A DNA stretch of 64,000 bases, taken from assembly GCA_016928055.1 (NCBI GenBank), contig JAFGLM010000012.1, forward strand, positions 1-64,000. Direction: 5' to 3'. The DNA comes from Gammaproteobacteria bacterium. GTDB taxonomy: Bacteria; Pseudomonadota; Gammaproteobacteria; HTCC5015. Below are positions 24,697 to 34,943 of this stretch, piece by piece (positions within the stretch are counted from its first letter, which is position 1; each line of letters opens with the position of its first letter). The notes under the pieces are model-generated. The model made no database searches. It was not told where the DNA came from and saw nothing but the letters and a program-made list of their open reading frames with translations. A program made the position numbers and the translations under genes.

Positions 24697-25863
24697 CTAG
24701 GCAGCGGATTGGGCTGCTTTACGTAAGACTTCGGCCTTGTCGGTTTTTTCCCAGCTAAATCCGTCTTCCTCTCGACCAAAATGGCCATAGGCCGCAGTTG
24801 CGGTATAGATCGGTTTCAACAGGTCCAGCATCTGATGGATGCCATAGGGGCGCAAATCAAAGTGTTCGCGAACCAGGGCTGAAATCTGCTCTTCTGAGAT
24901 CTTGCCGGTCCCGAAGGTGTCGATGGTGACGGAGGTCGGTTCAGCGACCCCGATAGCATAGGAAATCTGTATTTCACAACGCTCAGCCAGTCCGGCCGCA
25001 ACGATATTTTTTGCCACATAGCGACCGGCATAAGCGGCTGAACGGTCGACCTTGGACGGGTCCTTGCCGGAGAACGCACCGCCGCCATGACGAGCCATAC
25101 CGCCGTAGGTATCGACAATGATTTTACGACCGGTTACACCACAGTCGCCCACCGGGCCGCCGATGACGAATGAGCCGGTCGGGTTGATATGAATTTTGGT
25201 ATTCGGGGTGATCCATTCACCGGGTAGTACGGGTTTAATAACCAGTTCGCGCACGGCTTCATGGATTTCTTTCTGGCTGACATCCGGGCTGTGCTGGCTT
25301 GAGATAACCACGGCATCGATGGCGACGGGTTTATCGTCAACGTAGCGCAGTGTAACCTGGCTCTTGGAGTCCGGTCTGGCCCAGGGTAATTGCCCGGCTT
25401 TACGTAAATCAGCCATCTTTTTCACCAGACGATGTGCCAGCGTAATCGGTGCCGGCATCAAAACATCGGTTTCACTGCTGGCGTAGCCAAACATCAGGCC
25501 CTGGTCGCCGGCACCCTGTTCCTCAGGTTTGCTGCGATTAACACCTTGGGCGATATCAGGCGATTGCTTGCCCAGTGCGTTGATGACGGCGCAGGTCTTC
25601 CAGTCAAAGCCCATATCAGTGCCGCTGTAGCCGATTTCCTTGATGGTTTCACGTACGACTTTTTCGTAATCAATATTGATGGAAGTGGTGATTTCGCCGG
25701 CCAGGACAACCATGCCGGTTTTAACCAGCGTTTCGCAGGCGACGCGGGCGTTTTTATCTTTGGCAATAATCGCGTCCAGAATCGCATCAGAAATCTGGTC
25801 GCACATTTTGTCCGGATGGCCTTCCGAAACCGACTCCGAAGTAAATACATAATTACGTGACAT
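24697..25863 (-). CDS. metK: S-adenosylmethionine synthetase
   Basis: The 388-residue enzyme makes SAM from methionine and ATP. It shows the signature [17 protein letters not shown], the loop [12 protein letters not shown], the phosphate-binding [27 protein letters not shown], and the C-terminal [10 protein letters not shown] region. Length matches E. coli MetK. It is separated from dnaG by a 100-bp gap that should hold its promoter, and it feeds the methyl cycle completed by the next two genes (ahcY, metF). Confidence 0.98.
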   Translation of the reverse strand: MSRNYVFTSESVSEGHPDKMCDQISDAILDAIIAKDKNARVACETLVKTGMVVLAGEITTSINIDYEKVVRETIKEIGYSGTDMGFDWKTCAVINALGKQSPDIAQGVNRSKPEEQGAGDQGLMFGYASSETDVLMPAPITLAHRLVKKMADLRKAGQLPWARPDSKSQVTLRYVDDKPVAIDAVVISSQHSPDVSQKEIHEAVRELVIKPVLPGEWITPNTKIHINPTGSFVIGGPVGDCGVTGRKIIVDTYGGMARHGGGAFSGKDPSKVDRSAAYAGRYVAKNIVAAGLAERCEIQISYAIGVAEPTSVTIDTFGTGKISEEQISALVREHFDLRPYGIHQMLDLLKPIYTATAAYGHFGREEDGFSWEKTDKAEVLRKAAQSAA

Positions 25864-25963
25864 ATTGTTACCCTGAGGTTGGCTAAAATCGATTATCAGT
25901 AGATGATTTGGCGCGGTTTTGCGCGAAGGGCGGATTATAGCCGAAAATTCCTGAATATGAGGC

Positions 25964-27688
25964 CTAACTTCGGCCGAAAGCCTGAATTTCCTCGCGCTCT
26001 GCCGGGGTCAGGCTGGCTGGGGATTTCGCCAGCAATTCCGCATAACGTTGTTCCGCCGCTTTACGGCGAAGTTGTTGAAGTGCATCTTGAAATACCTTCT
26101 CCAGCAGGTCCGCTTCGTTGTCAGGATTCGGAAATTCGTAAGCGGCCAGCTTGTGCAGCGCAGCACTTTCCGGTTTATCCCGATAGTGTTCCAGTATCTG
26201 CGCGGTTGTCAGGTCAGGTTCACCGCGTAATTGCTCGATCAGCTCCAGCAGCAGCGGAATACCGGCGTGCTTAAGCTGTGCCAGAGCCTCTGGCTTTTCC
26301 ACTTTGCCCGCCAGTGAGGGTTGTGCCAGTAAGGCCGCGACAGCCAGACGAATATCATTCATTTCCAGTCGTGCTCCACGTGCCCGCCTGACCGGCTTGT
26401 GTTCAATCGGCATCGGTTTACTGCCGCCCAGCAGTTTGGCCGGACTGATACCGACCCGTTTGGCGACTTCGCCGCTGACCAGTTCACTTAATACTTCGGC
26501 CTGAATTTTTTTCAGTAGTGGGCGGGCAAAGTCAGCCATTTGAGCGCGGCTGTCCAGGCTGTTGCCGTCAAAGCGGTCAGTAAGCTGCTGCAAAAAATAC
26601 GCTGACAGGGATTGCGCGGTTTCGATCCTTTTTTGAAAGCTTTTCCGGCCTTCTTTCTGCACCAGGCTGTCCGGATCTTCACCGTCGGGCAAGAATAAAA
26701 ATTTAACCTGATGACGATCATCCAGCTCCGTCAAACTGGTTTCAAATGCACGCCAGGCAGCCTTATGGCCGGCGGTATCACCATCAAAACAAAAGATAAT
26801 TTCCGGTGCCGCGCGGAACAGATTGCGCAAATGATCCGCTGTGGTTGCTGTACCCAGGGTTGCGACGACATTGTTGATACCGTGTTCTGCCAGCATCACG
26901 ACATCCATATACCCTTCTACCACCAATAACTGCCTTAAATGACGATTTTGCTGACGGGCACGAAACAGACCATAGAGTTCACGGCCTTTCTGGAAAACCG
27001 GTGTTTCAGGAGAATTTAAGTATTTAGGTTCGTCTTCAGGATCAATAACTCGGCCGCCAAAACCAACCACTCGACCGCGTCGATCATGAATCGGGAACAT
27101 TATGCGATGCCGAAAGCGGTCATACAGGCCACCACTTTCACGTTGACTGCTCAGACCCGCGGTAGTGGCATGTTTTTTTTGCTGATCGCTGAACTGTGAT
27201 ACCAGGTTTTCCCAACCGGCTGGTGCGTAACCGATTCCGAATGCCGCCGCTGTTTCTCCGCTGAGTCCGCGCTGTTTTAGATACTCAATAGCGCTGGGGC
27301 TGTTCTTAAGCTGCTGCCGGAACCAGCTATCCGCCAGATTTAAGACATTATGCAACGGCTCAAAACTATCGCGCGGTTCCTGCTCGCCACCTTCGTGCGG
27401 CACTTCCAGACCCAGGCTGTGCGCCAGTGTCTCAATCGCTTCGGGAAAACTCAGCCTTTCATAGTCCATTAAAAAACTGATGGCGGTACCGTGCGCGCCA
27501 CAACCAAAACAGTGATAGAACTGTTTGCTCTGGCTGACACTGAAAGAGGGTGTTTTTTCATTATGAAAGGGGCAGCAGGCCACATAGTTGGCGCCAGCTT
27601 TTTTCAATGGCACACGCGCATCGACGATATCGACAATATCGATTCGTGTCAGTATGTCGTCGATAAATGATTTTGGGATTCTGCTCAT
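25964..27688 (-). CDS. dnaG: DNA primase
   Basis: The 574-residue enzyme makes RNA primers at the replication fork. Its CHC2 zinc site is intact (Cys39, His42, Cys60, Cys63: CPFHNE and YHCFGCG), followed by the TOPRIM core with [16 protein letters not shown] and [16 protein letters not shown], and a C-terminal helicase-binding helical domain ending [13 protein letters not shown] chose the second methionine ([10 protein letters not shown]). In most gammaproteobacteria dnaG sits between rpsU/yqeY and rpoD; here it is between damX and metK, about 14 kb from rpsU and yqeY. Confidence 0.96.
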   Translation of the reverse strand: MSRIPKSFIDDILTRIDIVDIVDARVPLKKAGANYVACCPFHNEKTPSFSVSQSKQFYHCFGCGAHGTAISFLMDYERLSFPEAIETLAHSLGLEVPHEGGEQEPRDSFEPLHNVLNLADSWFRQQLKNSPSAIEYLKQRGLSGETAAAFGIGYAPAGWENLVSQFSDQQKKHATTAGLSSQRESGGLYDRFRHRIMFPIHDRRGRVVGFGGRVIDPEDEPKYLNSPETPVFQKGRELYGLFRARQQNRHLRQLLVVEGYMDVVMLAEHGINNVVATLGTATTADHLRNLFRAAPEIIFCFDGDTAGHKAAWRAFETSLTELDDRHQVKFLFLPDGEDPDSLVQKEGRKSFQKRIETAQSLSAYFLQQLTDRFDGNSLDSRAQMADFARPLLKKIQAEVLSELVSGEVAKRVGISPAKLLGGSKPMPIEHKPVRRARGARLEMNDIRLAVAALLAQPSLAGKVEKPEALAQLKHAGIPLLLELIEQLRGEPDLTTAQILEHYRDKPESAALHKLAAYEFPNPDNEADLLEKVFQDALQQLRRKAAEQRYAELLAKSPASLTPAEREEIQAFGRS

Positions 27689-27788
27689 CAAATCAAGCTG
27701 CTGTGTGATGCCAGCGCAGAGATTTACATATATTTACCGTACATACCAGCCCGTGTGTAACTAATTTGTCCGCGCTGCTGTTGCAGAA

Positions 27789-29075
27789 TCAATTGCGCAT
27801 CAATGTGCTGATCGGGCGTGGCCAGGGTTGACTCTTGCGCAGCTCCGTCGGCAGATTCTGGATGGCATCACGAGCAGCGTCGCGATCCGGGAACACACCA
27901 TAAAGCAGGGCATACCAGGTTTTATCATTGCGCAGGCTGGTATGAAGAATTAACTCATTTTCCAGTGTTAGTGTTTCCGCCAGTTGCAGTAACTTTTCAC
28001 TTTGCCAGGAACCAACCAGTTGGATGACGTAGTAATCATCAGGCCACTGGTTAAGCCAGTCGCTGTTTTTGACAGTGGGAGTGGTGGTCTTGGTTGTTGT
28101 TTCAATTATGGGAGATTGTGCAGGCGCGATTTGCTCAGGTTGATCAGGGACACTGATATCGACGTTAACTTTTTTTTCTGTTGTCTGGGGTAGCTTCTCT
28201 GCGGTTGAATCAGTCAACCAACCGGCCATATAGCTTGTGGCAACAGCCGCAATAATAATGGCCGCGCCGGCGATCATCAATAATCGGGGTGAAGATAAAA
28301 CCTTAAAGCCGGTTCCGCCATTATTGAGTATGTCGCTAGCCAGTAGCTCAATTTTTCCAGGCGCGCCCGCAGATTCTTTCTGAATCATCTGTAATTGTTT
28401 ATCGGAAAAAGGGTTTTTTTTAATCCCGGCTAATGCAAAGCGAAAGTCGAGATAGCTGGTGATTTCCTGCCGGTTAAGTGGTCGTATCAGGCTGGTGTAT
28501 ACCGCTTCATCAGCGGGTGCCGCGTTATCAAGAGTATGCCATTTTTCCTGCAACTGACGTTCACCGACCAGCGCAATTTTTAATTTACCCCGATTTTGTT
28601 TGCTTATCGCATCCTGAAAGCGAAACAACATGCGTAAAACGGGGGTCGTTAAGAGGTGTGCGTCATCAATCAGCAATACCGGTTGTTGATTATCGCGCAA
28701 CTGTCGAAAAACACGTTTGGCTGCCTGTACTGCCAGACTCTGTGCGTCACTGGAACCGTTGAGTCGAGTATCACTTAGTAGAGCTGAAAATAAATCATCA
28801 ATACGGGGTCTTTTATGAGCTTTGTAATAACAGATAGATAGTTCCGGCGGCGCTTCACAAAGTAAGCGCCGACACAGACAGCTTTTACCGCTTCGATATT
28901 CGCCGATCACAAGCTGGATCTTATCGTTTGCCGCCAGCTGTTGTTTAATGCTGTTTATCAGCATATCCGATGAAGTGTTGTGAAAAAGCTCCTCGCATTC
29001 TTCGGCTTGCTTGAAAGGCTGTGTGGTTAGCCCAAGGCGCAGCATCACATTGTTTTTTAATATTGGCTGGCGCAT
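27789..29075 (-). CDS. damX: DamX-like ATPase with SPOR domain
   Basis: The protein (428 residues from ATG 29075; a TTG at 29081 is possible) has an N-terminal ExeA/AAA-type ATPase with Walker A GEYRSGKSC and Walker B PVLLIDDAHLL, a single membrane segment (LLMIAGAAIIIAAVATSYMAGWL), a Thr/Pro-rich linker and a C-terminal SPOR peptidoglycan-binding domain (YYVIQLVGSWQSEKLLQLAETL..WYALLYGVFPDRDAARDAI). This layout is that of DamX homologues in pseudomonads, recruited to the division septum through denuded glycan. It keeps the conserved neighbourhood pilQ-aroB-damX, with dgt inserted. Confidence 0.85.
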   Translation of the reverse strand: MRQPILKNNVMLRLGLTTQPFKQAEECEELFHNTSSDMLINSIKQQLAANDKIQLVIGEYRSGKSCLCRRLLCEAPPELSICYYKAHKRPRIDDLFSALLSDTRLNGSSDAQSLAVQAAKRVFRQLRDNQQPVLLIDDAHLLTTPVLRMLFRFQDAISKQNRGKLKIALVGERQLQEKWHTLDNAAPADEAVYTSLIRPLNRQEITSYLDFRFALAGIKKNPFSDKQLQMIQKESAGAPGKIELLASDILNNGGTGFKVLSSPRLLMIAGAAIIIAAVATSYMAGWLTDSTAEKLPQTTEKKVNVDISVPDQPEQIAPAQSPIIETTTKTTTPTVKNSDWLNQWPDDYYVIQLVGSWQSEKLLQLAETLTLENELILHTSLRNDKTWYALLYGVFPDRDAARDAIQNLPTELRKSQPWPRPISTLMRN

Positions 29076-29086
29076 TTTCAAATTCG

Positions 29087-30280
29087 CTAATCGGATTTTT
29101 CAGGATTATACAATCGTTGGTGTTCTGCAATAGCATATCGATCTGTCATACCGGCTATATAGTCAGCGATCACTCTTGCCTTGCGAGCGTCACCATCGCC
29201 GAAAAATGGCCAGGGATCGGGTTGAGCAATACGAAATTGTTCGTCTGCCGGCAGCAGCGCGGGATCTGATATATAGGCATTAAATATCTCCTTGATCAGT
29301 CGTTGTGCCTTGACTGTCATGCGTCGTACGCGATTATGCCGGTACAGGTTTGCGCCAAGAAAACGTTTTAACTCCTGATGCAGTGACAGCATTTCTTCAC
29401 TGAATTGCGCCAATCGTTTAGTTGTTTGACGTACGTCGTCAACGGATCGGGGTGAAATTGTAGTGATATTTTCCGAAGTCGTATTAATAAGATCCGTCAC
29501 CTGTCGATTAATCATGCGACGGATAACTTCGTGGATGCGTCGTTTGCGGGCAAGATTGGGATATTTTTTTATGACAATTTCGTATTCATCCTTAAACAGT
29601 CTCACCGCCAGCAGTTGCTCTATTTCAATAAGACCGGAACGCAATCCATCATCAACATCGTGATTGTTATAGGCGATCTCGTCGCAGATGTTGGCTAATT
29701 GTGCTTCCAGACTGGGTTGAGTGTTATTCAAAAATCTTTCGCCAACTTCTTTTAATGTTGCGGCAACGGGTTTGGCGCAGTGTTTAAGCACGCCTTCGCG
29801 TGTATCAAACATCAAATTCAGACCATTAAACTCGGCATATTTTTCTTCCAGTAAATCAATAACACGCAAAGATTGTAAATTGTGTTCAAAGCCGCCATAT
29901 TCGCGCATGCACTCGTTCAGCGCATCCTGGCCGGCATGCCCATAAGGGGTGTGGCCTAGATCGTGTGCCAGCGAGATCGCTTCAACCAGGTCTTCCTGCA
30001 ATCGAAGCGCGCGCGCGACGGAGCGCGCGATTTGCGCAACTTCTAATGAGTGCGTTAAACGGGTTCTGAATAAGTCACCTTCATGATTAACGAAAACCTG
30101 TGTTTTGTATTCAAGTCGCCGGAATGCAGCGCAATGAATAATTCTGTCGCGGTCGCGCTGATACTGATTACGGCAGGAGGGTGAGGTCTCTTTATGGACT
30201 CGGCCGGGTGATTGATTTTCGTGGCAGGCATAAGGCGCCAGCATTTTCTCAGAACGTAATTCGGGGGTAGGTGAATCCAT
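29087..30280 (-). CDS. dgt: dNTP triphosphohydrolase (dGTPase-like, HD domain)
   Basis: The 397-residue protein is a dNTPase of the Dgt/SAMHD1-like HD superfamily, releasing tripolyphosphate from dNTPs. The HD metal site is seen in RTRLTHSLEVAQIARSVAR and AISLAHDLGHTPYGHAGQDAL, with YNNHDVDDGLRSG further on. Its N terminus RDRDRIIHCAAFRRLEYKTQVF is also conserved. It is the shorter form, not E. coli Dgt itself, so nucleotide preference is open. It lies between aroB (15 bp) and damX, in one operon. Confidence 0.92.
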   Translation of the reverse strand: MDSPTPELRSEKMLAPYACHENQSPGRVHKETSPSCRNQYQRDRDRIIHCAAFRRLEYKTQVFVNHEGDLFRTRLTHSLEVAQIARSVARALRLQEDLVEAISLAHDLGHTPYGHAGQDALNECMREYGGFEHNLQSLRVIDLLEEKYAEFNGLNLMFDTREGVLKHCAKPVAATLKEVGERFLNNTQPSLEAQLANICDEIAYNNHDVDDGLRSGLIEIEQLLAVRLFKDEYEIVIKKYPNLARKRRIHEVIRRMINRQVTDLINTTSENITTISPRSVDDVRQTTKRLAQFSEEMLSLHQELKRFLGANLYRHNRVRRMTVKAQRLIKEIFNAYISDPALLPADEQFRIAQPDPWPFFGDGDARKARVIADYIAGMTDRYAIAEHQRLYNPEKSD

Positions 30281-30295
30281 TAAACTGAAGAAGTT

Positions 30296-31378
30296 CTATT
30301 CAGGGAGCACGCTAGCGAGATAGTCTTTGAGCAAATTTCGATCAAAGTCATCACAAACCTGCGCATGGCCAATTGACTTAAGCAATACCAGCCTGAGCGT
30401 CGAGTCTATTACCTTTTTATCTCGAGCCATAAGTTCGATGAAATCATCAGTGTGCATCGTTTTGGGTGCCTGGACCGGTAGGCCGATCTGCTGCAGTAAA
30501 GAGCGAATGCGTGGGATTGCCTGTTCGTCCAGCCAATTGCAGCGAACCGAAAACTCCGCAGCCATTACCATGCCCACGGCAATAGCTTCGCCATGCAACC
30601 AGCCCTTATACTGGACAAAGGTTTCGATTGCATGACCGAATGTATGACCTAAGTTGAGTAATGCACGTTGGCCCTGTTCACGCTCGTCTTTTGAGACGAT
30701 ATCGGATTTATTTTTACACGAGTTGGCTACAGCGTATTCGAGCGCTGCGGGCTTGAGTTGCAGTAAATCGCTGATATTTTTTTCCAGCCAAGCAAAGAAT
30801 GGCGCATCAGTGATCAGACCGTATTTTACGACTTCGGCCAGGCCGGCAGCGAGTTCACGCTTTGGCAGGGTGTTCAGTGTTGTCAGGTCGGCAATAACAC
30901 AACGAGGTTGGTAGAAAGCACCAATCATGTTTTTACCCAGACGATGATTGACGGCGGTTTTACCGCCAACAGACGAATCAACCTGTGCCAACAACGTTGT
31001 GGGGATTTGAATGAAATGAATACCACGCTGATAAGATGCGGCGGCAAATCCGGTGATATCACCAATCACGCCGCCACCTAATGCAATAAGGGTTCCATTA
31101 CGGTCAAAGCGGTTCTGTAAAAGTTGCTCAAAGATTATCTCCAGCGAATCCAGCGTTTTGTACTGCTCGCCGTCAGGCAGCGTAATAAAAATAGGTGAAT
31201 AGCCGTCTAAAACAACTTCCAGTTGCTCACGATAAAGCTTCTCAACGGTACTGTTAGTAACCACCGCAACATGTTCGCCGGGGATATGCGGTTTGAGAAA
31301 GTCATCATTCGCAAGCAAACCGTTGCCAATGTAAATTGGATAACTGCGGTCGCCCAGCGCAACGGTTAGAGTTTTCAT
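30296..31378 (-). CDS. aroB: 3-Dehydroquinate synthase
   Basis: The 360-residue enzyme is the second step of the shikimate pathway. The NAD-binding and metal sites are visible: LPDGEQYKTLD, ALGGGVIGDITGFAAASYQRGIHFIQIPTTLLAQVDSSVGGKTAVNH, KNMIGAFYQP, the metal histidines in LNLGHTFGHAIE and the GEAIAVGM motif. It normally follows aroK behind pilQ; here no aroK lies between. It is transcribed with dgt. Confidence 0.97.
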   Translation of the reverse strand: MKTLTVALGDRSYPIYIGNGLLANDDFLKPHIPGEHVAVVTNSTVEKLYREQLEVVLDGYSPIFITLPDGEQYKTLDSLEIIFEQLLQNRFDRNGTLIALGGGVIGDITGFAAASYQRGIHFIQIPTTLLAQVDSSVGGKTAVNHRLGKNMIGAFYQPRCVIADLTTLNTLPKRELAAGLAEVVKYGLITDAPFFAWLEKNISDLLQLKPAALEYAVANSCKNKSDIVSKDEREQGQRALLNLGHTFGHAIETFVQYKGWLHGEAIAVGMVMAAEFSVRCNWLDEQAIPRIRSLLQQIGLPVQAPKTMHTDDFIELMARDKKVIDSTLRLVLLKSIGHAQVCDDFDRNLLKDYLASVLPE

Positions 31379-31462
31379 ATTAAGATATCTGTAGGTCAGA
31401 TGATTTGGTGAATTTGTTGATAGCTAATGTTATGCGTATGCAGCACCGATACGCAAGCTCCA

Positions 31463-31495
31463 TAACGAACCGGGAGAGGGGGTGATTCGCTATGG
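31463..31495 (-). terminator. Imperfect hairpin between pilQ and aroB
   Basis: CCATAACGAA and TTCGCTATGG are 10-base arms with one wobble position, with a C/G-rich loop. It lies in the place where aroK is usually found. It could be a weak terminator or a processing site of the pil transcript. Confidence 0.4.
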
Positions 31496-31550
31496 AACCA
31501 AATCAGCTTGCGCTTCGGCAAGTAAGGCGGTTGGACTAGTGCGCAAATAT

Positions 31551-33695
31551 TTAGTTTAAAGCGACACTATCCCGAATAATCTTGGGTGTGACAAAAATCA
31601 ATAGTTCTGATTTGTCATCTTGCTTTGTTGTACGTCGGAATAAGCCACCAATGCCAGGCAAACTGCCAAAGAATGGGATTTTATCCACTTGATCACGTTT
31701 GATTTGTTCAAAGACGCCACCAAGCACAATCGTTTCACCATTATTGACTAAAACCTGCGTCTGCACCTCACGTGTATCAATACTGGGTATTTGAGCCAGT
31801 CCAAATAATTCCCCTACCGTATCATTGTTGACAACCAGATCCATAATCACTCGATCATCCGGCGTGATTTGAGGTGTAACCCTGAGACTTAATACTGCTT
31901 TTTTGAAAGCAACATTTGTGGCGCCACTGGATGACGATTGTTGATATGGAATTTCCACACCTTGCTCGATAAACGCTTCCTTTTGGTTCGCGGTTATCAC
32001 TCGTGGGGTAGAGATTACCTCGCCGCGTCCTTCAGCCTGCATCGCGGAAAGTTCGAGAGCGAGTAAAGTGCCAAAAGGCAAACGCGCAAGCGCGAGAGAC
32101 AGGGTGCCCATCGAGCCACTGGCTGGCAGGTTAACGTTAAGGGTATCAGTAAGCGGTATATCTTCTCCATTTACTGTTGTGCGGACAGCATTCAAGTTTC
32201 CGGTAACGACTGAACCATCGCCATCATCAGTAGTATTGCGAATAGAACCAAAGCGAACACCTAATTCCTTATTGAAATCATCAGTGGCGATAACGATTCG
32301 TGATTCAATTAATACCTGTCGTATGGGAATATCAAGGCGGCTGATCAGGCCACGCATTTCTTCCAGTTTCTCGGATGTATCCTGAATCAACAGAGTATTG
32401 GTGCGCTGATCGATAGAGACTCTGCCGCGTTCAGAAAGCAGGCCGCCTTTTTTATCTTTGCCTGTCAACAACAACGCCAATTCTTCAGCCTTTGCGTAGT
32501 TGACCTGCATATATTCGGAACGCAATGGTGCCAGTTCCTGCACCTGTGCTAGCGCTTCCAATTCCAGTTTTTCCCGGGTAGCGATTTCCTCGGTGGGGGC
32601 TATTAATAACACATTGCCGGATTTACGCTGTGCCAGACCCTTTGCATTAAGGATAATATCCAGCGCCTGATCCCAGGGAACGTTTTTAAGTCGTAACGTT
32701 AATTTGCCGCTGACGGTATCACTCACCACTACATTAAGATTGGTAAAATCAGCGATGAGCTGAAGGACAGAGCGCACTTCGATATCCTGGAAATTCAGCG
32801 ATAGTCGCTCCCCTGTGTATCCAAATTTTTCTTTTATCTTTTGTTCTCTAACCTCTTTCGGAATCGGTTTGAGCTCTAAGGTAAAAACATCATCCGACTG
32901 GTAAGCAAGATGTTCGAAATTTGAGTCAATAGGTGTAACGCGAATGCGAACATTATTTCCATTCTGGAAAGCATCCACTGTTTTCGCAGGAGTGGCAAAA
33001 TCAAGTACATCAAGCCGGCGTGCCAACGTTGTAGGTAAATTTGTCCGTACAAAATCAACGATGATGCGTCCACCTTCTTCGTTCACATCAACCGGTATAT
33101 TGTTTTCAGATAAATTGACGATAATCCGGGCTTCACCTTTTGATCCACGACGAAAATCGATACCGCTAATACCACGATCAAGCTCAGGCACTGATCTGAT
33201 TGCAGCATTCGTAATCGCTGCCGCGCTTGTTGATGGTTCTGAGGTTTGTGTTAAGCCGGCTTCATTTTCAAGAGTTAGATAGATCGTTTTATCATCAACT
33301 TCAGTACTGTAGGGTACGAGCTGGGCAAGGTTAAGTACCACTCGAGTGCGCCCTTTGGCTTCGGCAGTGGTTATTGATCTGGCCAGACCCAAACCGATGG
33401 GCAAAGTTTTTTGTGACAGATTGTTTTTTGTGTCGAGCAAATCCAGCGAAATACGGGCCGGATCATTAACAGTAAAGCTCAATGGTTTAGTTGCCGGTTC
33501 CGCCATGCGTAGTGCAATCTGCAGGCGATTACCTGGCAAGGTATTGAAACTGATGTCTTCCAGTGAATTGACGGTTTGAGCGCACAGCTGCACACTATGG
33601 ATCGTGCACAACACACCAAACGCCAGCATTAATCCTGTACGGATAAATATTTTGGTGCAATGAGTCAGTTGGCGGCTGCTGATATTGGTAATCAT
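31551..33695 (-). CDS. pilQ: Type IV pilus secretin
   Basis: The 714-residue protein forms the outer-membrane pore for type IV pili. It has an N-terminal signal region, two AMIN peptidoglycan-binding domains (residues about 40-140 and 165-270), the secretin/TonB short N-terminal domain (YTGERLSLNFQDIEVRSVLQLIADFTNLNVVVSD), N1-type domains, and the C-terminal secretin pore with the EVISTPRVITANQKEAFIEQGVEIPYQ and VVNNDTVGE segments, ending LLIFVTPKII. It is the last gene of pilMNOPQ and about the E. coli/Pseudomonas size. Confidence 0.96.
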   Translation of the reverse strand: MITNISSRQLTHCTKIFIRTGLMLAFGVLCTIHSVQLCAQTVNSLEDISFNTLPGNRLQIALRMAEPATKPLSFTVNDPARISLDLLDTKNNLSQKTLPIGLGLARSITTAEAKGRTRVVLNLAQLVPYSTEVDDKTIYLTLENEAGLTQTSEPSTSAAAITNAAIRSVPELDRGISGIDFRRGSKGEARIIVNLSENNIPVDVNEEGGRIIVDFVRTNLPTTLARRLDVLDFATPAKTVDAFQNGNNVRIRVTPIDSNFEHLAYQSDDVFTLELKPIPKEVREQKIKEKFGYTGERLSLNFQDIEVRSVLQLIADFTNLNVVVSDTVSGKLTLRLKNVPWDQALDIILNAKGLAQRKSGNVLLIAPTEEIATREKLELEALAQVQELAPLRSEYMQVNYAKAEELALLLTGKDKKGGLLSERGRVSIDQRTNTLLIQDTSEKLEEMRGLISRLDIPIRQVLIESRIVIATDDFNKELGVRFGSIRNTTDDGDGSVVTGNLNAVRTTVNGEDIPLTDTLNVNLPASGSMGTLSLALARLPFGTLLALELSAMQAEGRGEVISTPRVITANQKEAFIEQGVEIPYQQSSSSGATNVAFKKAVLSLRVTPQITPDDRVIMDLVVNNDTVGELFGLAQIPSIDTREVQTQVLVNNGETIVLGGVFEQIKRDQVDKIPFFGSLPGIGGLFRRTTKQDDKSELLIFVTPKIIRDSVALN

Positions 33696-33719
33696 AATCT
33701 GTCTCCGTCGTAACGGTAG

Positions 33720-34253
33720 TTATTTTTCACCCAGCGATAAGGAGATTTCACGTTCAATCCATGCTCCTAAACCGTCCGGGATAATTTCAAGTAAATCCAC
33801 TGTGCTTTCACTGATACGAATTATCTCACCGAAATTTTCACCGATGTGATTGCCGGGCTGCACGCGATGAATCGTACCATCAGGATCACGTACCAGGCCC
33901 CAGGTTTCTCCGCCGCGTTCCAGAGTACCGACCATTGTTAGTGAATCCAGCGGAAAAAATTCCAGCGGTTCCTTACGGCGCTCCTTATCAGGTCGCGGAC
34001 CAGTATCACCTGTTTGTTCTTCAGGTTCGGCAGACGACGGCTCAGTAAACGGTGTGCGATAGTTAAAGGTGGAATAAACGTAATTCTGATACGGCTCGAA
34101 TTGTGGCAACGGTTCCACTGAACCTTGATATTTAGTACGTGTTGAAGTGACATACTGTTCCAGATCGCTAAAGTCACTGGAACAAGCTGCCAGCAGCAAA
34201 ATCGCCTGCAAAACGACTATGCGAAATATATTGCGATGCCGAATAATTGCCAT
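33720..34253 (-). CDS. pilP: Type IV pilus lipoprotein PilP
   Basis: The 177-residue lipoprotein starts MAIIRHRNIFRIVVLQAILLLAACSSDFSD with a lipobox LLAAC. A Pro/Glu-rich linker (TEPSSAEPEEQTGDTGPRPD) precedes the beta-sandwich domain (LTMVGTLERGGETWGLVRDPDGTIHRVQPGNHIG) that docks onto PilQ. The start at 34253, one base after the pilO stop, is preferred over a longer frame beginning at 34340 that has no matching N terminus. It links the PilNO inner-membrane complex to the secretin. Confidence 0.93.
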   Translation of the reverse strand: MAIIRHRNIFRIVVLQAILLLAACSSDFSDLEQYVTSTRTKYQGSVEPLPQFEPYQNYVYSTFNYRTPFTEPSSAEPEEQTGDTGPRPDKERRKEPLEFFPLDSLTMVGTLERGGETWGLVRDPDGTIHRVQPGNHIGENFGEIIRISESTVDLLEIIPDGLGAWIEREISLSLGEK

Positions 34254-34254
34254 C

Positions 34255-34941
34255 TTATTTTTTCTTGCGCTGAGCGGCCGGTTTTGTCGGTTTTGTCGGT
34301 TTTGTGTTTTGTGCTGGGCTAGCTGTCGACCCAACTTCATCGCTATCGTCCAGATATCGATAGGTTTTAGCGACCATTTCCATTACCAGATCTCCTTCGG
34401 TGGATTTATCCCTTGGTTTGATGGAGATATTTCCTAGCGTCACGATACGCGGTAGCGCCGCGACATCGCTTACAAACTTGGCTAGTTCATGGTACTTGCC
34501 ATATACACGCAGATCGATAGGGTACTCTGCATAAAACTCTTTGGCGACTTCGCCTTGAGGTTTGAAGAACTCAACTTTCAGACTGTTGGCGGCGCTGGTT
34601 TGCGACAAATCGACTAATAGACTTTCCACTTCGGTTTTATTAGGCAGTTGACGGAGCATTGCACCAAAGGAGCGTTTCATTTCATCCAGTTGCTCCTGAT
34701 ATGCAGCGAGATTGGCAGCTTTTCTGCTTTGCCTTTCAAATGTCTGCTTTAGTTCCAACTCTTTCGTCTCTAATTTAGTAATTTCTTCACGGGCCGGACT
34801 TATAACCTTCCACCAGCCCAGCGCCAGAATAATCGCGATAATTAATACCAGTGCGCCAGCGCGTATGGGCAGCGGTGCGATTCCGATTTTTTTGATTGAA
34901 TCCGGATCTTGAATAAAATTGAGTAACTCTTGCGCATTCAT
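34255..34941 (-). CDS. pilO: Type IV pilus assembly protein PilO
   Basis: The 228-residue bitopic protein has one membrane helix (ALVLIIAIILALGWW), a coiled coil (EEITKLETKELELKQTFERQSRKAANLAAYQEQLDEMK) and a ferredoxin-like periplasmic domain (NSLKVEFFKPQGEVAKEFYAEYPIDLRVYGKYHELAKFV). It partners PilN. The Lys-rich repeat ending NTKPTKPTKPAAQRKKK is an unusual low-complexity tail. Gene spacing to pilN is 2 bp and to pilP 1 bp. Confidence 0.94.
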   Translation of the reverse strand: MNAQELLNFIQDPDSIKKIGIAPLPIRAGALVLIIAIILALGWWKVISPAREEITKLETKELELKQTFERQSRKAANLAAYQEQLDEMKRSFGAMLRQLPNKTEVESLLVDLSQTSAANSLKVEFFKPQGEVAKEFYAEYPIDLRVYGKYHELAKFVSDVAALPRIVTLGNISIKPRDKSTEGDLVMEMVAKTYRYLDDSDEVGSTASPAQNTKPTKPTKPAAQRKKK

Positions 34942-34943
34942 CG

